From the NCBI GenBank assembly GCA_021774785.1, contig JAJFIQ010000028.1, positions 62,001-126,000 of the forward strand: 64,000 nucleotides of DNA, read 5' to 3'. A model generated the notes under the pieces. The model saw nothing but the letters and a program-made list of their open reading frames with translations. It did no database searches and was not told the DNA's origin. Positions 30,141 through 38,854 of the stretch are shown here, one piece after another. The position numbers were made by a program, and so were the translations under genes. Every line of letters starts with the position of its first letter. The first letter of the stretch is position 1. The DNA comes from Emcibacter sp. (GTDB taxonomy: Bacteria > Pseudomonadota > Alphaproteobacteria > Sphingomonadales > Emcibacteraceae).

Positions 30141-31163
30141 ATGATAAAAATAGGTGTAATAGGTTATGGCTTCTCCGCAAATACATTCCACCTGCCCTTT
30201 ATAAAACACGAAGAAAACCTCCAATTAGTATCCATAAGCACAAGTAAAGAGGATATGGTCAGGGAGAAATACCCCGATGTTCTCATCTATGATAACGCTA
30301 TGGATTTAATCCAGAAATCAGACGCCGAACTTGTGGTTATTACGGCCCCAAATGATGTTCATTACGACCTCGCCAAGATATGTCTAAACAATGGAAAACA
30401 TGTTATTTTGGAAAAGCCTATGGTGACATCAAGTAAACAAGGAGAAGAACTCTGCGCACTCGCAAAAGCTAATGGGTTAATCCTGTCAGTTTTCCATAAC
30501 AGAAGATGGGATGGTGACTTTCTTACAGTTAAAAAATTAATTGAAGATGGTTCTTTGGGCAAAATTCACTTTTTTGAATCTCATATCGACCGCTTTCGGC
30601 CAATTGCCCGGGACCGTTGGCGGGAACGAGCCGGACCCGGGAGTGGTATTTGGGTTGATTTAGGTGCACATCTATTGGATCAGACCTTAAGTCTTTTTGG
30701 ATCACCCGATGCAATTACGGCACGATGTCTGATATCACGGGATAATTCAGAAACAACTGATTATTTCCATGTGCTACTCCATTACTCAAATTGTGAAGTT
30801 ATCCTTCATGGCAGCTCTTTTTCCGCAGGCCCAAATCTACGGTTTCATCTACAAGGCACAAAAGGAAGTTTTATTAAATACGGACTTGATCCACAGGAGG
30901 AACAGCTCATAAAGGGATCATTACCTAATATGCCTGCATTTGGCCGGGAAGATGCTAATTGTTTTGGTGTGCTTTATACTGAAAAAGATAATATCATAGT
31001 CCCAACGGAAACGGGGTGTTATCAATCTTATTATACCGGAATTGCCAATGCAATTATGGGGAATTCAATAGTACCGGTTAGGGCTGAAGAAGCTGTTCAG
31101 GTCGTAAAGCTATTGGAGATTGCTGAACTAAGTAATCGTCTGGGAAAAACCATTCAAATATAG
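30141..31163 (+). CDS. Gfo/Idh/MocA-family NAD(P)-dependent oxidoreductase
   Basis: Sugar- or inositol-type dehydrogenase of 340 residues. The Rossmann motif GVIGYGFSA is at 5-13, and the family EKP motif (HVILEKPMVTS) near 90-100. The C-terminal domain has HNRRWDGDF and WVDLGAHLLDQ, the latter with the Lys/Asp/His-type active-site elements. The sequence looks close to the YdgJ/scyllo-inositol dehydrogenase branch. It follows the DUF6445 gene by 19 bases and probably ends that operon. With the sodium:sugar-type symporter nearby it points to a carbohydrate-linked pathway. Confidence 0.88.
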   Translation: MIKIGVIGYGFSANTFHLPFIKHEENLQLVSISTSKEDMVREKYPDVLIYDNAMDLIQKSDAELVVITAPNDVHYDLAKICLNNGKHVILEKPMVTSSKQGEELCALAKANGLILSVFHNRRWDGDFLTVKKLIEDGSLGKIHFFESHIDRFRPIARDRWRERAGPGSGIWVDLGAHLLDQTLSLFGSPDAITARCLISRDNSETTDYFHVLLHYSNCEVILHGSSFSAGPNLRFHLQGTKGSFIKYGLDPQEEQLIKGSLPNMPAFGREDANCFGVLYTEKDNIIVPTETGCYQSYYTGIANAIMGNSIVPVRAEEAVQVVKLLEIAELSNRLGKTIQI

Positions 31164-31365
31164 AACTCTTAGTACAATTTTTTAAAGCCATCTCACATAT
31201 CCGAAGTTTCGCTCCATGCAAAGAAGCTCTGCGGGATAAAACACCTGTTGCATTACGTCACTTAGCCAATCAAAATTTTGACCTAAATGATGTGCTATGA
31301 AGGTTGATGGATATATTAATTTTTGTATTTTACTTCCGCGTGATGAAGGCACAGGTAATTATGAT

Positions 31366-31390
31366 TTTAAGAATTCTATAAATTCTTAAA
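31366..31390. promoter_or_regulatory. Perfect 10-bp inverted repeat
   Basis: TTTAAGAATT-CTATA-AATTCTTAAA lies 275 bases upstream of the LuxR-type regulator. There is no T-run after the stem, so a protein-binding site is likelier than a terminator. Confidence 0.45.
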
Positions 31391-31527
31391 CGTACCCACG
31401 AGCTCTGTTCGGATTATTAATATATGTACATTCAATACACTGGACTATACACTGGGCGAACGTTTCCCGACTGTGGATTCAAATGATAGCTCTATATAAA
31501 ACAATAGCTTGTAATAACAATGGCGGA

Positions 31528-31555
31528 GAAGGTCATAATCCCTTTCTCACCTCCA
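31528..31555 (+). repeat. Degenerate copy of the tRNA-Ser(GGA) 3' end
   Basis: 22 of 28 bases match 19591-19618, in the same orientation, including the ends ATCCCTT and CCTCCA. The T-loop is destroyed, so this is not a functional tRNA. It resembles the distal attachment-site remnant of an element once integrated at tRNA-Ser. Confidence 0.45.
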
Positions 31556-31665
31556 GAACTCCAAATCAATAAATGCCTTTATCATTTAATCTCCCATATG
31601 GGGGGATAATGTCATATGATATATAATATTATTGGGCAGTGCGGCAAAATAGGAACAGCAATTGT

Positions 31666-34368
31666 ATGGATGACAGTTTGACAATCTCAGATGCCTTTCC
31701 GCCGTGGCTGACTGTTACAAAGACCCTGCCGTTAAGACACCATATTTCTCTTATTGATCGCGACGAACTGACCCGAAGGTTAAATTCCGGCTTAAACCAG
31801 AAATTATCTGTGCTTGTTGCATCGGCAGGCTTTGGCAAAACAACTTTACTGGGGTCTTGGCGCAAAGAGCTTCTGGAAAAAGATATTCCCGTTGCCTGGC
31901 TGAATATTGATGTGGATGATAATGACCCTGCCCTGTTTGCTATTTATCTTGCCTATTCTCTAGCCATAGCAGGCTTGGCTGAAGACATCTTCGAATTAAA
32001 CCCTACCGGTTTCAGTCCGGATACTTCCTATCGGACCATCATAGGCGTTCTGGTATCAGCCATTGCCAAACAGGAAACAAAAGTTGTGCTGATACTGGAT
32101 GATGTGGAAAAACTTGATCATTTAGCGGTGAAAACTATTCTTGAACCGCTTCTGCGATATTCACCAGATAACCTGCATGTGGTTCTGGCCACAAGAACGG
32201 CGGACCTCTTACAGTTATCAACCCTTAAATTACAGGGACAGGTCAATAATATCACCACAACTGATTTGAAATTCACCCCCTTTGAGATTGAAGAATTCCT
32301 TGGTGGCACGCTGGATAAAAAAACCCTGCAGACAGTCAATAAAAAAACCGAGGGCTGGCCCGTAGCTCTGCAACTAATCAGAAACTCGCTTGTCGGTCAT
32401 AACGATTACAAGAGAATAGTCGATAAATTTAAAGGAACCGAACAGGACACCCGTGAATATATTTTTGAGCAGATTTTAAATAATTTACCTGATCCACAAC
32501 AGAACCTACTGTTGGATGTCAGTATTCTGGAGCAATTTGACTCGGATACCGCAGACCTGATCCGGGAAGATGGAAACAGCCGTATTCTCTTAAAAGAACT
32601 AGAGCAATTAAACAGACTGATTACCCCGTTGGAGAATAGCGAAACCCTTTACCGTCTCCACCCCCTGTTCCGGGAAGCCCTGATGTATTATCTGGAACAG
32701 ACAAACCCCGGGCGAATGAAATATCTCCATTTAAAAGCAGCAAATATGTTTCTGGATCAAGGACATATCATACAATCCATCCGCCACGCCCTGAAAGCCG
32801 ACGAGCCGGAAACTGCCGCAACAATGCTCGAAAAATCCGGTGGTATTCTACTATGGAACAAAGAAGGCATGTCCCGTATTCGTAAGGCCCACGCCCTTCT
32901 GCCGGAGCATATCATCAAAGCACGGCCCCGATTGAGCTTATTGCGAGCTCTGGTATTATTGAAAGACGGCCTGCTGAATGATGCCCGCTATATCTATAAT
33001 AAGGTACGGCAGGATTTAGAGAATAATAAACAGCCCCATTCTGCGGAACTGGACTATGACCTTGCCGTTATTACTTCTACACTCGCTGTCTATGAAGGAA
33101 CGCCCCTCACCAAAGAGATGAGCGATAACCTTGTCCATTCCATTGAGAGGTTTGAGTATATTGACAACATCCAGATTGGTTTTGTCTATACAATCCTTTG
33201 TGTCTTTCATCTTCAAAAGGGGGACTTCCGCGAAGCGGTGAACGTTGGCGAGAAAGCTATTACCCATTTCCAGAAGCATCATTCTGTATTTGGTGAAACC
33301 TATATATATATTCACTTGGGGGTCGTGGCGACAGCCGAAGGCAAACTGGACAAGGCACAAGAGCATTACAAGAAGGTACAGGATAACCTGAGACGTTATT
33401 TCATTGACGATAAGGATTTAAAGCTGGTCCTTAATATTCTCATGGCGGAATGGCATTACGAAAAAAATGAATTGAATACCGCCGCACGTTTGTTGGGAGA
33501 TATCAATCATCGGCTGGAAACCGGCGAGGCATGGTATGAGATTTATGCTGTAGGCTATAGCACATCCACTGCATTAACTTACTTACAAAAGGGTCTGGGT
33601 GCCTGCTTGAATTTAAGTGATGATGCTATTTCCTACATCAAGCGGGAGGAATTAAAACGACTAAACCGATTGGTGATCGCCAATAAAGTTGGCCACTTGT
33701 GCCGAGCAGGACAAATAGCCAAAGCCCGTAAAATAGTACAGGAAAACAACCTGACATTTCAGGATTATAAAAGAGACAGCAGCATCATTTTTTCGGTCCG
33801 TGAATGTTATGGTGTTGTCCAGGCTTTGGTGAGGCTATTGATCGCTGAAAAGCGATATGAAGAAGCCATCAGGGAGCTTCGGGCGCAAATAGAAGGGCAT
33901 CAACCTGAACAAGAAACCCGTGCTATCCAAAAATATTGTCTGTTACTGTCGGTCGCCTTATATGAAAATAGTGATAAAGATACTGCTTTTCAGGAACTTG
34001 AAAAAGTGTTGGTTTTTGTTCGGTCCAGTGGCTTTCTGCGTTTTATTCTTGACGAAGAACCATTCATCATCGCACCCCTTGAGGCCTATATTCAAGACAA
34101 TGCATCATCAGAAAAGGATCATGCGCAATATCTATTGAATCAACTAAACGAAGCTAAATCGCCGAAAATCAATATTACCCTGAGCCGCAGAGAAAAGCAG
34201 GTTCTGGGTCAACTGGCCGAAGGGTTTTCCGATAAGGTCATCGCCCGTAATCTGGATGTTTCAGAAAATACGGTCCGATTCCACCTCAAAAACCTATTCA
34301 GCAAACTGGACGTTAATAGCCGTCTGATGGCTGTGAGCGAAGCAAATAAACATAAGCTTTTGCAATAA
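31666..34368 (+). CDS. MalT-type large LuxR-family transcription regulator
   Basis: ATP-dependent LuxR (LAL/STAND) regulator, 900 residues from the ATG at 31666 (AGGA upstream; a GTG at 31639 is an alternative). Walker A ASAGFGKTT is near 52-60, Walker B VVLILDDVEKL near 150, a winged-helix STAND module and TPR-like helical repeats (about 400-800) follow. The C-terminal LuxR helix-turn-helix contains LSRREKQVLGQLAEGFSDKV and ARNLDVSENTVRFHLKNLF. Such proteins bind a small inducer plus ATP. Its 3' end overlaps the convergent permease gene by 56 bases. The target is unknown; the neighbouring sugar-type cluster or the hydantoin operon are candidates. Confidence 0.88.
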   Translation: MDDSLTISDAFPPWLTVTKTLPLRHHISLIDRDELTRRLNSGLNQKLSVLVASAGFGKTTLLGSWRKELLEKDIPVAWLNIDVDDNDPALFAIYLAYSLAIAGLAEDIFELNPTGFSPDTSYRTIIGVLVSAIAKQETKVVLILDDVEKLDHLAVKTILEPLLRYSPDNLHVVLATRTADLLQLSTLKLQGQVNNITTTDLKFTPFEIEEFLGGTLDKKTLQTVNKKTEGWPVALQLIRNSLVGHNDYKRIVDKFKGTEQDTREYIFEQILNNLPDPQQNLLLDVSILEQFDSDTADLIREDGNSRILLKELEQLNRLITPLENSETLYRLHPLFREALMYYLEQTNPGRMKYLHLKAANMFLDQGHIIQSIRHALKADEPETAATMLEKSGGILLWNKEGMSRIRKAHALLPEHIIKARPRLSLLRALVLLKDGLLNDARYIYNKVRQDLENNKQPHSAELDYDLAVITSTLAVYEGTPLTKEMSDNLVHSIERFEYIDNIQIGFVYTILCVFHLQKGDFREAVNVGEKAITHFQKHHSVFGETYIYIHLGVVATAEGKLDKAQEHYKKVQDNLRRYFIDDKDLKLVLNILMAEWHYEKNELNTAARLLGDINHRLETGEAWYEIYAVGYSTSTALTYLQKGLGACLNLSDDAISYIKREELKRLNRLVIANKVGHLCRAGQIAKARKIVQENNLTFQDYKRDSSIIFSVRECYGVVQALVRLLIAEKRYEEAIRELRAQIEGHQPEQETRAIQKYCLLLSVALYENSDKDTAFQELEKVLVFVRSSGFLRFILDEEPFIIAPLEAYIQDNASSEKDHAQYLLNQLNEAKSPKINITLSRREKQVLGQLAEGFSDKVIARNLDVSENTVRFHLKNLFSKLDVNSRLMAVSEANKHKLLQ

Positions 34369-35581
34369 CCGCATATAAAATTATGGCCATGAGCAGTGAA
34401 TCCATTGCGGGAATGCTCGTCAGGGCAAACAAGTCTCTTGATGTTGCAAATGCCGTACCCGAGGCCAAAACCCAGGACACAATCGCTGATAATGAAACAG
34501 CATTTCTGCTCTCCGCGCAGGAGAAGAAAAAATGAGAGATATAAATACCGGCCACAGGCGGAATAAAAATACCCAACAGAACAAGAAATTCTATTAAATG
34601 CGCCATGATACCGGACAGGGCAAACACGCCGCCCACAATCCCGGATAATATCGTTATTTGCCACCGCTTCACTTTGGGGGCGACCTGTGCCATCCCTAAA
34701 CTACAAGAATAAAGATTGCTAACATTCGTGGTCCAACTGGCAAATATCATCATGATCAATGCCGGAATACCAAGACCAGATTGATACATGCTAACGACCA
34801 GATCTTTCTCCCCCGTCATAAGGCCCGGAAGACCGGCCATGATCAAAATCAGAGTAAAGAAAGTTCCGAAACTTCCCAACGATGCCACATAAATCTGTCG
34901 TTTACGGTTAATGAACCGGGAAATGTCCGGCAAGATTGTAACACCGACCATAAAGGAGCCAACAACGATAGAAACCGCCCCACCAAATCCGGTGACAACC
35001 CCTTCTGTATTTGCTGGCATATTCCAAATTTGCTGCCATGAGAAATTTGACGATACAAAATATACGCCCACGATCAGGATCACCAACATCAGAGGAACCG
35101 TGAATTTGCTTAAAATATCCATAGCCCGAAAGCCATATATAGTGGTTATAGTCATTACCAGACAGCCAATTATTATATAAAAGCCAATTGGAAGATGAAG
35201 CGCAAAAATTTCCTCAAATGATTTGGCTGCGGCTTGTCCAAAAAGCGAAACAGTAACCCCGAACCAACCCAAAAGGGTCAGAGAAATTAGAAAGCTGACC
35301 ATACGACTACCCATTTTGCCAAATGACGCATCCAGCAACTGATAGGTTGTTCGCCGTTCTGATACCGCAATATACATGCAGGCACTGGCTATGGCCGCTA
35401 AAATTCCTCCGCCAATAATGATGGCTAATGTTCCCTGTTTGGTACCCAGCGTTCCCATAATTTCCGCACCGACCAAAAAAGCAGGTAGAGTGATAGCAAT
35501 GCCAATAACGATCATCGCTACATGCCAGCCGCTGACGGTTTGATCTTCTGATACCAGTGGTTCTGTGCTTTGGGCCGTCAT
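34313..35581 (-). CDS. Cytosine/purine-type permease (NCS1, CodB-like)
   Basis: Inner-membrane transporter of 422 residues with about 12 hydrophobic segments, beginning SGWHVAMIVIGIAITLPAFL. The NCS1/CodB-type features include YQLLDASFGKMGSRMVSFLI and FMVGVTILPDISRFINRKRQ. It starts 2 bases after the dipeptidase stop, so the two are co-translated. As the last gene of the hydantoinase operon it probably imports the nucleobase-, hydantoin- or amino-acid-like product. The coding sequence overlaps the convergent regulator gene. Confidence 0.85.
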   Translation of the reverse strand: MTAQSTEPLVSEDQTVSGWHVAMIVIGIAITLPAFLVGAEIMGTLGTKQGTLAIIIGGGILAAIASACMYIAVSERRTTYQLLDASFGKMGSRMVSFLISLTLLGWFGVTVSLFGQAAAKSFEEIFALHLPIGFYIIIGCLVMTITTIYGFRAMDILSKFTVPLMLVILIVGVYFVSSNFSWQQIWNMPANTEGVVTGFGGAVSIVVGSFMVGVTILPDISRFINRKRQIYVASLGSFGTFFTLILIMAGLPGLMTGEKDLVVSMYQSGLGIPALIMMIFASWTTNVSNLYSCSLGMAQVAPKVKRWQITILSGIVGGVFALSGIMAHLIEFLVLLGIFIPPVAGIYISHFFFSCAESRNAVSLSAIVSWVLASGTAFATSRDLFALTSIPAMDSLLMAIILYAVIAKAYVYLLRSQPSDGY

Positions 35582-35583
35582 TA

Positions 35584-36579
35584 TTAATTCTCTTTCCAGA
35601 CAGTTTTTGCCAACCTCATATGATTTTCACCAGCTATCAAGCGGAGGTCACTATCTGAGTAGCCTAACTTCCGCAAGCCTCTCATAATATCGATCAATTG
35701 TTCAGGCGGCACCATTTTTAGCCCTGTGGAATAGCCTTCTTCCGGCGGAAAAACATCCGGGTTTTGGTCAATAAAATCAGCAAGCTCTTCCTGATCAAAA
35801 ACATAATCAAGAGCAATACCCACATGATCTGGGCCTACTAACTGCACGATATGATCAGCATGCCGGATAAAATTCTCTGTGCTGATGTCATTATTGCCCA
35901 GAAAGGGCCCAAGGCCATTGATACCAATCACCCCGCCCGTTTCAGCGCAGACGCGGATCAAATCATCACCAATATTACGGGGGTGACTCCATACCGCTGC
36001 GGCGTTTGAGTGGGAGAATATGACAGGTTTTTGTGAATGTTCCATAATATCCATGGCGCTACGGTATCCCGTATGGCTACAACAGACCACCATGCCAATG
36101 CGGTTCATTTCATCAATAACCTGTCGGCCAAATTCAGTTAACCCCGTATCTTCATCCTGACAGCCACCAGCAAGGATATTATTTTTATTATAGGCCATCA
36201 GCATCCACCGGACGCCGAGATCATAATACAACTGTACCAGATTAATATCGCCGTTGAGGGCGCTGCCGCCTTCGATGTCGAAGCAAATGGCCAAACGTCC
36301 TGTTTTCTTGGCCAGTCTTATCTCTGAAACCGAATTAACCTGCAAATATTTATCACTATTTAGCCCTATCCAGCGGCGAAACAGCGATACCATGGGGAAT
36401 GTATTTTGCCAGCCAACCGGATCAAAACCGATATTCAGGCAAACCACGTCAAACCCGGCTTTATAATAGCGTTCCAACTGTGGCAAAAAATGGTCATCCT
36501 CTGGCCTGAGCGGCATGCAGGCATGGTTGTCCCAAACAATAGAATCGCCTAAAATCTGCTCAACAGAAATCCGGTCCAT
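35584..36579 (-). CDS. M19-family (renal dipeptidase-like) metallopeptidase
   Basis: 331-residue amidohydrolase-fold enzyme of peptidase family M19, which cleaves dipeptides or related amides. Ligands seen: His19 in WDNHACMP, Glu103 in CFDIEGGSAL, His169 in CCSHTGYRS, His190 in FSHSNAAAVWSHPRNIGDD and Asp in GIALDYVF. The second residue of the HxD pair is Cys21, not Asp. There is no signal peptide, so it is cytoplasmic. It lies between a TonB-dependent receptor and a permease, suggesting that an imported dipeptide- or hydantoin-derived amide is cleaved inside the cell. Confidence 0.88.
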   Translation of the reverse strand: MDRISVEQILGDSIVWDNHACMPLRPEDDHFLPQLERYYKAGFDVVCLNIGFDPVGWQNTFPMVSLFRRWIGLNSDKYLQVNSVSEIRLAKKTGRLAICFDIEGGSALNGDINLVQLYYDLGVRWMLMAYNKNNILAGGCQDEDTGLTEFGRQVIDEMNRIGMVVCCSHTGYRSAMDIMEHSQKPVIFSHSNAAAVWSHPRNIGDDLIRVCAETGGVIGINGLGPFLGNNDISTENFIRHADHIVQLVGPDHVGIALDYVFDQEELADFIDQNPDVFPPEEGYSTGLKMVPPEQLIDIMRGLRKLGYSDSDLRLIAGENHMRLAKTVWKEN

Positions 36580-36599
36580 AACTTATTCCATCCTTTACA

Positions 36600-36644
36600 C
36601 AAAAAAACACCGGGGCCGCTTTAACATTTAAAGAATGACCCCGG
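36600..36644 (-). terminator. Terminator-like hairpin between receptor and dipeptidase genes
   Basis: On the minus strand CCGGGG (36639-36644) pairs with CCCCGG (36610-36615) around an inner stem CTTTAA-ATG-TTAAAG. A T-rich tail follows. It should reduce transcription from the receptor gene... the dipeptidase gene lies upstream on this strand in coordinate order only; reading minus-strand order, the dipeptidase follows the receptor, so the hairpin sits between them. Confidence 0.7.
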
Positions 36645-36664
36645 AGAAAATTTATATGTCTACA

Positions 36665-38815
36665 TTAAAAATTAACGCTGGTCTCTATGCCGTATGACCG
36701 CGGCAGGCTGTTTGCCCGCACAAAACCGGTTCCCAAGAAACCAAAGCTATTGGCCTGTCTTTCATCAAACAGGTTATCAACATAGGCTCCGATAGACCAA
36801 TTGTCGTTGCGGAACTTAAGGCGCGCATTAACATAATCTTTCGGCGTAATTTCATAGCGAGAGGCATCGGCATCTATCAATATGAAAGAACCCTGATGGC
36901 GATAATCTACGCGGGCAAATACGTCCCATTCGTCTGTAATCTGGGTGTTATAGCTGACCGAAAGATTTAGCGTATAATCCGGTGTGGACGGTGACCGTCC
37001 CTGACCCACGATTTTGGCATCAATAACACCAAGGCCGCCACTCAGTTCCAAACCTTCCGCCAGCAGGGCAACAATCTCCAGTTCCCCACCATTGATATTG
37101 GATTCAGGCACATTGCTCGTCAAGCGGAAAGGGGCATCCGGAACGACGGTTGTAAATTGCTGATCTGAAAAATCAATATGGAATATGGCACCATTCAACC
37201 GCACCCGGCCATCAGCCAGCATGGATTTAAAGCCAAATTCAAAGTTTTTGGTATTTTCCGGCTTGGTCACATTCCCTGTGTTAAAGAAACCATAACGGAA
37301 ACCTTCAGCATAAGTAATATAGGTCATGACATCATCCGTCCATTGATAGGCCAGTTGAACTTTAGGTTGCCATTTACTATTGGTTGATGTCTGGGTATCA
37401 ACCAGACCAGAACCATCCGCAGTTGGTACTGGAATTGGCGTTGATAACGTCATATCTGTAAAGTTGGTCGTATCAAAATCATAGGTGTCATAACGCAGAG
37501 CCGCAGTCAGTTCCAGCTTGTCCGTGATGTCATAGTTCGCCTGACCATAAAAACCCCAGGCCTGACCATTACGGACATCAGGGCGGTTTAGAAAGCGGAG
37601 CATATTGGCTTCAATACGTTCATCACCCACAAGCATGGCGCCAACACTCAATAAATTCACAACTTCACGGTCCATATAAGAGGCCCCGACCATCCAGCGA
37701 AATGGCTGATCTGCGTTGGATGTAAAACGAACATCCTGTGTGAAGCTCTTAAAATTATCCTGCAAGTCCTGAAAAACGTCGGGAAAGGGGTCACTTGGCC
37801 CGCCAACCGTAAACCCAAATAGGGTAGCAGTCGGTGGTTTTGCCCAAGAGGCTGAACCAAATAAATCCTGATCAATATCGCTATAACCACTTACGGCTGT
37901 TAAGGTTCCCGCATCAGTTTCCCAATCGATTTTAGCAGAAAGTTCGGCAAATGCACGATTTTCAAAACCAATTATACCGCGCGCGGGTCCGGGGGCAGCG
38001 GGTGTATCAAATTCATTAAGCAGATCAACACTACTGACAAGTTCCTGATCGGCGGCGCCGCCTTCACTATCGGTATAAGAGGCCCGAAGATCAATGGTGA
38101 GATCATCCAATGTGAAGATCAGCCGTCCTTTGACGGTTATATGTTCTTCAAAATCAAGATCAACACCATCGGTGCTATCAATCAGACCATCAGTATTGCG
38201 GTAATAGGCTCCGATCCTGAACAGAACTTTGTCTTCCACCAGTGGCCCTGAGATGGCACCGGAGAGTTTTATGTCATTACCATTACCAAATGAAGCTTTC
38301 ACGCTTCCTTCCAACTCGTTTGTCGGTTTCTTGGTGACCACATTGATAGCACCGGCTATGGCACCAGCACCATATAAGGCGCCTTGCGGGCCTTTAAGAA
38401 CTTCGATCCGCTCAATATCTGTCAGGGCACCCTGATTAATGGCATCAAGGGAACTGGCCTGAACACCATCAACCGTATAGGTCACGGGCGCCCAGCCTTG
38501 TTGGCCTGTTGTTATGCCGCGAATAGTAATGAATGTCACACCGGCGCGAAAGGTTTCCCGCATGGAAATATTCGGTGTCAGGTCGATAAAGTCCTGAACA
38601 TCATCAATACCGGCATTTTCAATGGCAACCGCATCAAATGCCGTAACAGAATCCGGCACGGACTGAAGATTTTCTTCCCGTTTCCGTGATGTGACAACAA
38701 TTTCTTCCAGTGCTAATATGCCATCGCCCTCATCTGCCGCTGAAGCTATAGGGGCAGATAGAATCATGGATAATGCCGTTGAGGCTAGCACCCCTTTTAA
38801 AATCATATTTTTCAT
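36665..38815 (-). CDS. TonB-dependent receptor of the hydantoinase operon
   Basis: Outer-membrane importer of 716 residues. The signal peptide ends ASA near residue 26 and the TonB box LEEIVVTSRKRE spans 36-47. The plug includes SVPDSVTAFDAVAIENAGID and IERIEVLKGPQGALYGAGAI. The barrel ends RSYGIETSVNF with terminal Phe. This is the common proteobacterial siderophore- or small-molecule-receptor type without STN domain. It sits between the DUF917 gene and the dipeptidase, so its ligand is probably the substrate of that pathway. Confidence 0.93.
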   Translation of the reverse strand: MKNMILKGVLASTALSMILSAPIASAADEGDGILALEEIVVTSRKREENLQSVPDSVTAFDAVAIENAGIDDVQDFIDLTPNISMRETFRAGVTFITIRGITTGQQGWAPVTYTVDGVQASSLDAINQGALTDIERIEVLKGPQGALYGAGAIAGAINVVTKKPTNELEGSVKASFGNGNDIKLSGAISGPLVEDKVLFRIGAYYRNTDGLIDSTDGVDLDFEEHITVKGRLIFTLDDLTIDLRASYTDSEGGAADQELVSSVDLLNEFDTPAAPGPARGIIGFENRAFAELSAKIDWETDAGTLTAVSGYSDIDQDLFGSASWAKPPTATLFGFTVGGPSDPFPDVFQDLQDNFKSFTQDVRFTSNADQPFRWMVGASYMDREVVNLLSVGAMLVGDERIEANMLRFLNRPDVRNGQAWGFYGQANYDITDKLELTAALRYDTYDFDTTNFTDMTLSTPIPVPTADGSGLVDTQTSTNSKWQPKVQLAYQWTDDVMTYITYAEGFRYGFFNTGNVTKPENTKNFEFGFKSMLADGRVRLNGAIFHIDFSDQQFTTVVPDAPFRLTSNVPESNINGGELEIVALLAEGLELSGGLGVIDAKIVGQGRSPSTPDYTLNLSVSYNTQITDEWDVFARVDYRHQGSFILIDADASRYEITPKDYVNARLKFRNDNWSIGAYVDNLFDERQANSFGFLGTGFVRANSLPRSYGIETSVNF

Positions 38816-38854
38816 TGTGTAGTCTCCCTTTATGGTTAGTTTATCAAAATTAAA

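Larger units (their letters stand above)
31164..31665. other. Non-coding scar-like stretch
   Basis: About 500 bases without a supported gene. It holds a perfect inverted repeat (31366-31390) and a decayed tRNA-Ser 3' end (31528-31555). A minus-strand open stretch of about 55 codons (stop at 31182-31184, sequence includes GQNFDWLSDVMQQVFYPAEL) has no start or family I recognise and may be a gene remnant. Confidence 0.45.
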
